DNA of 41,259 bases from Acidobacteriaceae bacterium (GTDB lineage Bacteria; Acidobacteriota; Terriglobia; Terriglobales; Acidobacteriaceae), in assembly GCA_030041305.1 (NCBI GenBank), contig JASHOC010000153.1:1-41259 (forward strand), given 5' to 3'. The notes beneath the pieces were generated by a model. The model did not search any database. It saw only the letters and a list, made by a program, of their open reading frames with translations, and was not told where the DNA came from. How positions within the stretch are numbered: the stretch's first letter is position 1; every line of letters begins with the position of its first letter. Below are positions 15,335 through 21,998 of this stretch, one piece after another. A program made the position numbers and the translations under genes.

Positions 15335-15379
15335 TGGTGGACGCGGTAGGAATCGAACCTACAACCTGTCGGTTAAGAG
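15335..15379. repeat. Right attachment repeat (att), 45 bp
   Basis: Identical to 462-506. It is the 3' half of the tRNA-Lys gene, so integration leaves the tRNA intact. Confidence 0.9.
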
Positions 15380-15410
15380 CCGAATGCTCTGCCAGTTGAG
15401 CTACGCGTCC
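15335..15410 (-). tRNA. tRNA-Lys(CTT)
   Basis: The reverse strand folds as a normal class I tRNA. Acceptor is GGACGCG/CGCGTCC with discriminator A and encoded CCA; the anticodon loop CTCTTAA gives anticodon CTT; the T arm is TGTAGGTTCGAATCCTACC-like with the invariant TTCGAAT. It is the intact copy at the right end of the island, restored by integration. Confidence 0.93.
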
Positions 15411-15581
15411 AAACGGGAAGGAGGATGCGGTTGGAGCTGCTTTGGGCGACTCGCAGCGACGATAGATTCCCTTTTGCGCCACCGCCCGGCGCGCCTAGAA
15501 AAAATATAGCATGGGCTCCGGGGCGGATTCCAACCGAGGTTGGGGGCGGCGGCATTGCTTCGAGTTAGCCACCTTAGCGAT

Positions 15582-15615
15582 TCTCCCTACCCCCTACCCC
15601 CTACCCCCTACCCTC
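15582..15615. repeat. Tandem array of a 7-bp C-rich unit
   Basis: CCCTACC is repeated about four times without interruption. Such arrays vary in number by slippage; the C-rich strand could form an i-motif and the other strand a G-quadruplex. Confidence 0.7.
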
Positions 15616-15730
15616 ATTCTGGAGATAAGCCTCCTGTTTTCATCGGGTTACGTCAGCGAATCTGAGGTAAACGTTTGAAAACGGAGCAGTTATTGCTAAA
15701 TTTAAGAAAACAAAGGGATTGCGAGCTGTT

Positions 15731-15869
15731 TTGCGGAGCTATGCGCCATATGGTTTCTCTCGATGCAGAAGTGAATGCATTTTTCTATTCCAGCAAGTGT
15801 TGATTCCAAAAGACTTACCGAGACGAGTGCCCGCAAGTGTGTGAAAACAAAGAGCCAGTTTCATATCTG
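15731..15869. repeat. Diverged direct repeat, copy 1
   Basis: It aligns with 15927-16065 at a constant offset of 196 bp. Shared blocks include TTGCGGA, GTTGATTCCA, CGCAAGTGT and GAAAACAAA. AT-rich runs contrast with the GC-rich surroundings. Not coding in any frame. Confidence 0.65.
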
Positions 15870-15926
15870 CCTGAAAAAAGATGGCTTATGAAAGCTTCTC
15901 GGGCTCGCGACTGTGAGTCTCCCTCT

Positions 15927-16065
15927 TTGCGGAAACTGCGCGCCGCATGGTTTTTTCGATGCGAAAAGTGAATCCATTTTTCCTACCCAGCAACTGTTGA
16001 TTCCAGAAAGCTTACGAAGACAAGCTCCGCAAGTGTTTGAAAACAAACAGTATCTTTCACATCTG
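15927..16065. repeat. Diverged direct repeat, copy 2
   Basis: Partner of 15731-15869. It keeps GCATGGTTT, TGATTCCAGAAAG and TTTCACATCTG in the same order. Confidence 0.65.
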
Positions 16066-16410
16066 TAACAAAACAAAAAGCTTACTGCCGTTTTTCGGAT
16101 TTGCGTCGAAGTGTGTGCATTGACGAGCGATGGCTGGCCGGCGTCGACCGGACGGCGATCGTTTGCCGCCGGAAACCGCCAACTCGCGGTTTGCGGGCCT
16201 GAATTGCCGGGTATAGCTCCTTTCTGTTGTCGAGATCAGGATAGCAATTTGACGGAAATACCCGGTAGGTTGGGGCTTTGCGGAAGTGTTTCGGGATGAG
16301 GGAGTTGGAGGATTAAGAGGGCAAGGACGGCTTGACACGAGTTGGGGTGCACCCGTTGGGTGAGACAGGTTGTGTTTTGACACCGGCTCGCTGAAAATTG
16401 GCCCGAAGCG

Positions 16411-18435
16411 CTAGGGCGGTGACTTCAGCCCGGCGCAGGCGATTGAATCTCCCATTTTGCAAGCTTTTAGCAATAGATCTTTGCCCCTGGCGGCATCTTG
16501 GGGTCCGCCTCGCCCTGTCAGGTACATATTCCCGAGGCTTTCGCAACTCAGTGAATCACCGCCGTCACAGGCCTTCTGATAAAGTGAGCGCGCCTGAGAA
16601 AGGTCCTGCGGCGCGCCTATTCCCGAATCGTAAGCGACGGCAAGACTCGCGCAGGCGGCCGTTTGCCCGCCCTCGCAGGCATTCCGCCACAGCGGAATCA
16701 GCATGGTATACCTCTCTTTTTTGTATACGCCGGCGACCGGAGTCGATGGGGAGTTGGTCTGCGAAGTGGGCGGGGGGGTGGATTGGTTTGGCTGATTCGC
16801 GGCTCCGTCGTAATTGGGCGCCCCTGGGGCATTGGAGACGGCCGGGGCACTCGATGCAGAGGGAGGCGTGGTGGTTCGATGTTGGCTTACGTACAGTACC
16901 TCGAGCGCGACGAGCAGGGCAATAAGACCGGCCAACCAGGCGAGCCACGGACGGCTCTTGAGGCGAGGAGGCGTTAGGGAGTAAGGGAGCGCGGTTGATT
17001 GGGGCCCGTACGGCCCCCATGGGTAGGGCGTCGCGGGCCCCGTTGCGTAAGGCGACATCGTCGGCGGAGCATGGGGCGATGTGGGTCCCGCTACATAGGG
17101 TGATGTGGGAGCCGCCGGGAAGGGCGATGGAGGCGCCATGCTCTGGCTTTGCAGATCGCGAGGCGCCGATTCTGAAAGTACACGCGCAAATTCGTCCGGC
17201 CCACTCGACGAGGGCTGAGGCTGCGCAGACCTTGACGATGCGCTTCGCACCAGGGTTTCCACGGCGGCGGCTCGATGCAGTTCCGATTGGATCTGCGCGC
17301 GCGCCAGCTCGAGCTCTCTCTGAAGGTGTTCGATCTGCACATCCCGATCGCGAAGTTGAGCCGCGGATTGGGTCAGGGTCTCGCGCATTTTCACCACTTC
17401 AGCCTTTTCGTCTTGTTCGCGCTGGTAGGCGATCCGGGCCTGCTCGTTCTTTTCCCTGATCGCGGCCGCGACGGAATTAACGAGGTCCTGCCAACCCTGC
17501 ACCTGGCTCGCGCTCCAGCGCGAAGTGACCACCTGGAATATGTCGGAATAGGCAGTCAGCGTCGCGTAGGTAAAGTAAGAGGCAGGGGCCTTCAAAAACG
17601 GCGCCATTTGCATTTTGTAGGACTGAAGAACGTCGAGGTCGGCGGGGACAGGATGGGTGTCGGAGAATTTGATGGGGAATTCCCGAGTTAAAGCGTTGCG
17701 GAACGACACTTCGACCTTGGAGAGATCGAGTTCGCCGCTTGCCGGCATTCCGTCGAGAGCCTTATTGACCAGGAACCCTCGCAGAAGCGATTTGGTTCCT
17801 AAAGCTCCGGCAGCCTCATCGATGCGGCGGACGAGGTTCCTGGTCTGGTAAAAAGATGTGATATCGGCTTCAATGACGCCGAGGAAGCTGTCGGCCAAGG
17901 CGCAAAGGTCGGTGCTTTCGAAAGAGAATCCTCCGCGGGTGTCCACGATGACGTAGTCATACTCGCCGGAGCGGCGGAGCGCGTCAAAGAGCGCCCGAGC
18001 GGCGGCCTGAAAGGTTGCGCGGTCGCCACTCAAGACAGGACTTACCGAGGAGCCGACGAATACATCGCCATAAAGGGAGCGGCCACTGATCAACGCGTCG
18101 TAGACGACGCCGTGATCGTCGGGGCCATTGCGGTAGATCTTTCGCACCTGGTAATCGATCTGCTGCTCCGCATCTTCGGAAGCGGCTTTGTAGCTGGCGA
18201 GGGCGCCGGCAAAGGTGTTGGACGGGGAAAAGGAGTCGACCTGCTCAGTGCCCTTTGGTCCAAGCAGAAAGAGGGAAAGGCCATCGGTGGCAAGGTCGCC
18301 ATCGATCATGAGAACACGCAGGCCGGCCCGAGTGAGCGAGTACCCGAGACAGGCAGCGAAGAGGGTTTTGCCGACTCCGCCCTTGCCGCTGCAAATACAG
18401 ATGACCTCGGTTTTTCGAGAATCGCTCTGCGTCAT
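16411..18435 (-). CDS. MinD/ParA-like ATPase fused to TM helix and cysteine-rich Sel1 repeats
   Basis: Start at 18435 overlaps the upstream stop (ATGA). In the 674-aa protein, residues 10-300 are a deviant-Walker ATPase: SGKGGVGKT (16-24) with the signature lysine, VLMIDGDLATDG (41-52), and YDYVIVDTRGG (159-169). Residues 320-400 are a coiled coil, 405-490 are rich in P, S and Y repeats (TSPYVAGP-like), a single TM helix spans about 496-516, and a P/T linker leads to three Sel1 repeats with paired cysteines (575-674: ACEGG...C, ACDGGDS..C, ACKMGDS..C), as in Hcp-type proteins. The predicted topology is a cytosolic ATPase with a periplasmic repeat domain. Last gene of a three-gene overlapping operon. 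No partition site or minC is nearby, so classical chromosome partition is unlikely; a membrane-anchored signalling or positioning role is inferred. Confidence 0.8.
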   Translation of the reverse strand: MTQSDSRKTEVICICSGKGGVGKTLFAACLGYSLTRAGLRVLMIDGDLATDGLSLFLLGPKGTEQVDSFSPSNTFAGALASYKAASEDAEQQIDYQVRKIYRNGPDDHGVVYDALISGRSLYGDVFVGSSVSPVLSGDRATFQAAARALFDALRRSGEYDYVIVDTRGGFSFESTDLCALADSFLGVIEADITSFYQTRNLVRRIDEAAGALGTKSLLRGFLVNKALDGMPASGELDLSKVEVSFRNALTREFPIKFSDTHPVPADLDVLQSYKMQMAPFLKAPASYFTYATLTAYSDIFQVVTSRWSASQVQGWQDLVNSVAAAIREKNEQARIAYQREQDEKAEVVKMRETLTQSAAQLRDRDVQIEHLQRELELARAQIQSELHRAAAVETLVRSASSRSAQPQPSSSGPDEFARVLSESAPRDLQSQSMAPPSPFPAAPTSPYVAGPTSPHAPPTMSPYATGPATPYPWGPYGPQSTALPYSLTPPRLKSRPWLAWLAGLIALLVALEVLYVSQHRTTTPPSASSAPAVSNAPGAPNYDGAANQPNQSTPPPTSQTNSPSTPVAGVYKKERYTMLIPLWRNACEGGQTAACASLAVAYDSGIGAPQDLSQARSLYQKACDGGDSLSCESLGNMYLTGRGGPQDAARGKDLLLKACKMGDSIACAGLKSPP

Positions 18436-18620
18436 CGCCGGCCCCCGTAAATGGGTTCCGGCCGCACCCATGACGGTGGAGGCAGATGCCAGACCGTGGC
18501 GGCCTGTTGGACGAGCGCTCCCGAGGCCTGCGCTTCACCGCGGGAATCGATGTTTTGCATCGGGGCGGCGCGCGCGGGGAGATTCTCGAAGAACTCTTCA
18601 GGGCGAGAGGCTGGCATCAC
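18432..18620 (-). CDS. Small protein between SLATT-like and ATPase genes, 61-62 aa
   Basis: It can start at GTG 18620 or ATG 18617, both after a GGGAGGGGG ribosome site and both overlapping the stop of the upstream gene. Its stop overlaps the ATPase start. It is rich in P, A and R, ends PPPSWVRPEPIYGGRR and has no TM segment or cysteine. No family recognised. Overlap at both ends argues for translational coupling and so for a real gene. Confidence 0.55.
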   Translation of the reverse strand: MMPASRPEEFFENLPARAAPMQNIDSRGEAQASGALVQQAATVWHLPPPSWVRPEPIYGGRR

Positions 18621-19243
18621 TTACCCCCTCCCTGATCTTTGCGATCTTTGGTCAGGTCCTTGAACCTGGACCGAACTTCGCTATCGGCGGCAATCAGCCT
18701 GCGGTGCAATTCGGCTGCGTTGGAGCAGGCCTCGGCGCTTTGCTGCAACGGATTCACATACGTTTCCCATCCCGCGGCGAAGTCACGGCCGATATCGATA
18801 AAGATCTCGCGGGATTCGCGATACGCCTGGGCTCGTTCGGCTGCGTTGGTAAAACCCTCGAGGGTGGCGAGGACGGTGACGGCGACGGCAAAAAGCGAGG
18901 TGACGAGGCTGAGCCATTGCCAGTTCTTGTGGGCACTAGCAAAGCTGACGCCAACATTCAGCAAGGCGATGACGCCGGTGCAGATGATGACCGTCCATCT
19001 CCAGCGTACGTGAAGGCGGAGATAACGTTGAAACTTGCTGACGCAGTCATTGGAGGTTTGAAAAAGTTCGTTGACCAGGTACTGGTATTCCTCTTGCGTC
19101 CGAGTAAGAAACTGTTCCCGTTGCTCACAATCGAGAGCTTCCCATTTGATGGGTTGCAGACCTGCCGTCGCGCTCGGCGCCCTCGACACAGGCGCGCGGG
19201 CGCTTTTCGTTCCAGAAGACGGTGGAGAAGCAGTATTCGCCAT
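18617..19243 (-). CDS. Two-TM protein, SLATT / DUF4231-like
   Basis: 208 aa. Residues 1-45 are a disordered, S/P/A-rich N-terminus; 46-80 are helical; two TM helices lie at about 83-103 (WTVIICTGVIALLNVGVSFA) and 109-129; then a conserved-looking amphipathic helix NAAERAQAYRESREIFIDIGRDF (133-155) and a charged C-terminal helix. This layout (helix, 2TM hairpin, R..YR-type helix) fits the SLATT group, predicted pore-forming effectors in nucleotide-dependent conflict systems. It heads the operon with the 61-aa protein and the MinD-like fusion. SLATT membership is by pattern, not by a search; a general DUF4231-like membrane protein is the safe reading. Confidence 0.6.
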   Translation of the reverse strand: MANTASPPSSGTKSARAPVSRAPSATAGLQPIKWEALDCEQREQFLTRTQEEYQYLVNELFQTSNDCVSKFQRYLRLHVRWRWTVIICTGVIALLNVGVSFASAHKNWQWLSLVTSLFAVAVTVLATLEGFTNAAERAQAYRESREIFIDIGRDFAAGWETYVNPLQQSAEACSNAAELHRRLIAADSEVRSRFKDLTKDRKDQGGGK

Positions 19244-19706
19244 TGCTATCCACTACTCCCAAACTGAGGCCGGGCCCTGCTTTTTCGTCTTTAGCCCCGG
19301 GGATGAACAGATTGGGGAGGAATGGGGAATCGACGAACGAATCATACCATTGAAACAAAGGAAATGAATCGGGAAATTGGGGCGTGGTGGAAGGGGCCGC
19401 GGGGAAAGTTCAGCTTGCGCGGGGGATGCCGTAAACCATCCCTCAGGGGACTTGACGCCCCTTTTCGTTTTGCGGTGTTTGCGGGACGCGTAAAGGGGCT
19501 GCGGAGAAAATACGAACAAAAGAAGACGGGACCAAGAGTATCCCGCAAGAGCTGAAAAGCTCGCGTGGGAGCTCGCTCGATGCAGGCATTTGAATTTCTT
19601 TCATCGACAAAGCGGCAAGTTAGCGGGTGATCGAATTCTCACGCGTCCACTGAGACCCTGCAGTTTCAGATCGGATTGCGACGTTCGAGAGCTCGGGCTG
19701 CGGGGC
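19244..19706. other. Intergenic, no gene recognised
   Basis: Between the start of the SLATT-like gene and the end of the GH28 gene; contains the leader of the operon. A small hairpin GAGCT-gaaa-AGCTC lies near 19550-19563. Open frames on both strands are short and look random. Confidence 0.5.
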
Positions 19707-21335
19707 TCAGATGAGCTTGCTGTCCGCGCTGGCGAGGGTGGTGTCCGGTGCGGCGCGGGACCAGGAGATGCGGAGGTCTTTCACGTCATGCAGAGCGAAT
19801 GCGCCTCGGGCGGAGCGGGGAGCGGTGATGGCGAAGAAATCGGCGCGATCCACGTCGGTGAGCGAAAAGGCGGGGCGGGCGTCGGGGGCGGCGTTGGCGA
19901 TTTCCACGTGGCTCATTTCGAGATTGCGCATGTGACGGAGGAAAAAGCCGGAGGCGGGCGTGGGGCCAAAGCGATTCGGGTCCGGATAGCCGTCTTCCAG
20001 CTCGGGAGGCTGAATTTGGGCTTGATCGGCTGTGCCCCCACCGGCGGTCTCGATGTAGACGTTATCGAGCTTGAGGTCTTCGATGGGGTGGTCGGGGATT
20101 CCGGTCAGGATGGAGCTTTGCGGGCCGGGGGCGTTGTGGCAGTCGAGATTGCTAATCAGGATGCGGCGCATGGCGCCGATTTTGGTGGTCTCCTTGGGTC
20201 CGCGGAGGCGCGCGCCGAGGCGCAGGAAGAGCGGGCCGCAGCCGAGGTCGCGCATGGTGGTGTTGGCGATGGTGAGGTCCTCGAGCAGGGCGCCGTCGAC
20301 GGACCCGAGCGCGTAGCCGAGACAGCCCTCGAAGACGCAGCCGGTGATGGTGATATTGATGAAGCCGCCGTTCGATTCGGTGCCGAACTTGATGCGTCCG
20401 GTGCCATGGTCGCGCACGCCGGGCGGGAATTTCTTGAATGTGCCGTCGAGGATCGTGCCGAGTTGGTAGGTTCCGGTGACCCAGCAGTTGGCGATGGTGA
20501 GGTTCCGCGTGGCGCGGGCGTAGCCGAGAGCGTAACTGGACTTGGGGCAGATGCCGTCGTCCCAGGGCGAGTTGACGGTGCAGTTGGAGACGCGGACGTT
20601 CTGACAGCAATCGATATCCATGCCGTCGCGATCGGTGTCGATTTTGAGATTGTCGATGGTGAGGTTGTCGACGCCGGTGAGGAGCAGGCCGAAGTGGCCG
20701 CCCTTGAGGATAGAGAAATCGCGGACGACGACGTTGCGGCAGTTCTTGAGGGCGATGGATTTGTTGCCGACGCCGGACTGCTCGGCGACGTAGACGGGAT
20801 AATTGCCGCGGGCAGTGCGGCCGGCGCCGAAGCTGAGGCCCTTGCCGTAGATAAGGCCAGGCCCGGTGATGCTGAGGTCGTGCAGGTCTTCGCCCCAGAG
20901 AAGGGAATTGTGCCAATGGTTGTGGCCGAAGTCTTGATAGGGCTCCCACGGCGCGTTGGGCTCGGCGGGATCGTAGGCTCCACCGTTGTAGCCGGTAGAT
21001 TGGCCGGGCAGCGGGGAATCGGCGGCGAGGATGGTAGCGCCCTGGTCGAGATGCAGGTGGACGTTGCTTTTGAGGTGAATGGAGAAGCAGAGATAGGTTC
21101 CGGCGGGAAAGACGACGAGGCCGCCGCCGGCGGTTGCAGCGGCTTCAATGGCGCGATTGACGGCAGGGGTGTCGAGGGATTTGCCGTCGCCCGCGGCGCC
21201 GTATTGACGGACGTCGAAGAGGGCGCCCGAAGCGGCTGCGGTTTGGGCCTGAGCAGGTAGGGCGAGCGCGGCGCCGGCTGCACCGAAGCTGCCGGCACGG
21301 AGGAGGTCACGACGAAGGGGGTTAAATTTCTTCAT
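19707..21335 (-). CDS. GH28-family glycosidase (polygalacturonase/rhamnogalacturonase-like), Tat-exported
   Basis: 542 aa with a Tat signal (NPLRRDLLRAGSFGAAGAAL, residues 5-24). The start of the mature enzyme, FDVRQYGAAGDGKSLDTPAVNRAI, is typical of the right-handed beta-helix pectinase fold. Acidic motifs TDRDGMDID (234-242) and PWDDGICPKSS (257-267) supply the aspartates, with KGGHFG (211-216) nearby. GH28 enzymes hydrolyse alpha-galacturonosyl links in pectin. Rhamnose mutarotase (72 bp upstream) suggests rhamnogalacturonan or a rhamnose-rich substrate. It acts outside the cytoplasm. Exact bond specificity cannot be told from sequence. Confidence 0.85.
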   Translation of the reverse strand: MKKFNPLRRDLLRAGSFGAAGAALALPAQAQTAAASGALFDVRQYGAAGDGKSLDTPAVNRAIEAAATAGGGLVVFPAGTYLCFSIHLKSNVHLHLDQGATILAADSPLPGQSTGYNGGAYDPAEPNAPWEPYQDFGHNHWHNSLLWGEDLHDLSITGPGLIYGKGLSFGAGRTARGNYPVYVAEQSGVGNKSIALKNCRNVVVRDFSILKGGHFGLLLTGVDNLTIDNLKIDTDRDGMDIDCCQNVRVSNCTVNSPWDDGICPKSSYALGYARATRNLTIANCWVTGTYQLGTILDGTFKKFPPGVRDHGTGRIKFGTESNGGFINITITGCVFEGCLGYALGSVDGALLEDLTIANTTMRDLGCGPLFLRLGARLRGPKETTKIGAMRRILISNLDCHNAPGPQSSILTGIPDHPIEDLKLDNVYIETAGGGTADQAQIQPPELEDGYPDPNRFGPTPASGFFLRHMRNLEMSHVEIANAAPDARPAFSLTDVDRADFFAITAPRSARGAFALHDVKDLRISWSRAAPDTTLASADSKLI

Positions 21336-21407
21336 GGCAGCGATCCGTGTGAGCGGAGTGAGATACGTACCCCTTACGGCTGGGCCATTGCATGAAGCCC
21401 GCCGATC

Positions 21408-21725
21408 TCAATCGAGATGAAAGACTTCTTCGAGCGGAGCCATATTATCATCCGGACCGCCCGTGGGGAGCGGCGCGAAGAAGGGCGCCATTTCGGCCTG
21501 CCAGCGGGCGTTGACGGGGTGGTTTTTCATTTCCGCGCAGGAGCGCGCGAAATCGTCGGTTTCGAGATAGCCGACGAGGAGGCCGTCGGGACGGAGAAAG
21601 AGCGAGTAATTGCGCCAGCCGGTTTGGCGGAGCGCGTCGAGCATCTCGGGCCAGACCTGGGCGTGACGGGCTGTGTACTCGGCGATGCGATCGGGCCGGA
21701 CCTGGAGAAGAAAGCAGACGCGCAT
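21408..21725 (-). CDS. rhaM: L-rhamnose mutarotase
   Basis: 105 aa from ATG 21725. It has the dimeric alpha/beta-barrel family pattern: MRVCFLLQVRPDRIAEYTARH (the histidine is the expected catalytic one), VWPEMLDALRQTGWRNYSLFL, LVGYLETDDF, and a tail ending PLEEVFHLD. It interconverts alpha and beta anomers of L-rhamnose (EC 5.1.3.32). It is in tandem with the GH28 gene, which would release rhamnose-containing sugars. A 118-bp palindromic repeat ends 5 bp before the start codon, so the repeat forms the 5' leader; a GGAG within it lies 16 bases upstream. Confidence 0.9.
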   Translation of the reverse strand: MRVCFLLQVRPDRIAEYTARHAQVWPEMLDALRQTGWRNYSLFLRPDGLLVGYLETDDFARSCAEMKNHPVNARWQAEMAPFFAPLPTGGPDDNMAPLEEVFHLD

Positions 21726-21730
21726 GGGAG

Positions 21731-21848
21731 TTACGGCGGTTCTCCAATTCCCGTGGAGTTTTGAGGGGCGTGCCAGGTGGCGTTTTCTTGGGAAAAACGC
21801 CACTCAACGTTCGAGGTTCTGCTCTACACCAATTGGAGAACCGCTATA
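21731..21848. repeat. Palindromic intergenic repeat, copy A
   Basis: Outer arms GCGGTTCTCCAATT (21736-21749) and AATTGGAGAACCGC (21831-21844) pair perfectly. Inner arms GTGGCGTTTT (21777-21786) and AAAACGCCAC (21794-21803) pair around CTTGGGA. It differs from 31610-31727 at only three positions. It lies between lldP and rhaM and touches the rhaM leader. Confidence 0.85.
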
Positions 21849-21998
21849 GTTTCCTCGCGAGGCAATGGTACGGCATGGTGGCGCCCCGAAGTCCCAAGAG
21901 CGGCTGCGGCGCGCGCAGCGTTTGTGGTCTCCCACCTTGCCGCAAAAGCAAAGACGCAGCAAGGATGGGCGCCAGGTCGGTGAGTTTCTCAGCGCGTC

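Larger units (their letters stand above)
462..15379. mobile_element. Integrated genomic island in tRNA-Lys, about 14.9 kb
   Basis: The island is bounded by a perfect 45-bp direct repeat (462-506 and 15335-15379). The repeat equals the 3' half of the tRNA-Lys gene from the anticodon loop to CCA. It carries an integrase, an excisionase-like HTH protein, a P4-type helicase, regulators, a TIR-like cargo gene, an HNH nuclease and an IS remnant. No capsid, portal, tail or conjugation genes are present, so it looks like a satellite-like or integrative mobilisable island and not a complete prophage. Unit length between repeats is 14,873 bp. Confidence 0.85.
15411..16410. other. 1-kb non-coding stretch with several repeats
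   Basis: No gene is supported. It holds a 7-bp tandem array (15582-15615), a diverged 140-bp direct repeat (15731 and 15927) and an inverted repeat CCGGGTAT/ATACCCGG (16207-16214, 16258-16265). It separates tRNA-Lys from the ATPase operon, whose last gene ends at 16411. Confidence 0.6.

Noticed and set aside
19590..21260. 556-aa open frame on the plus strand, rich in A, G, V, D and E
   Set aside because: It is the antisense shadow of the GH28 gene; the composition is typical of GC-rich shadow frames and no motif is present.
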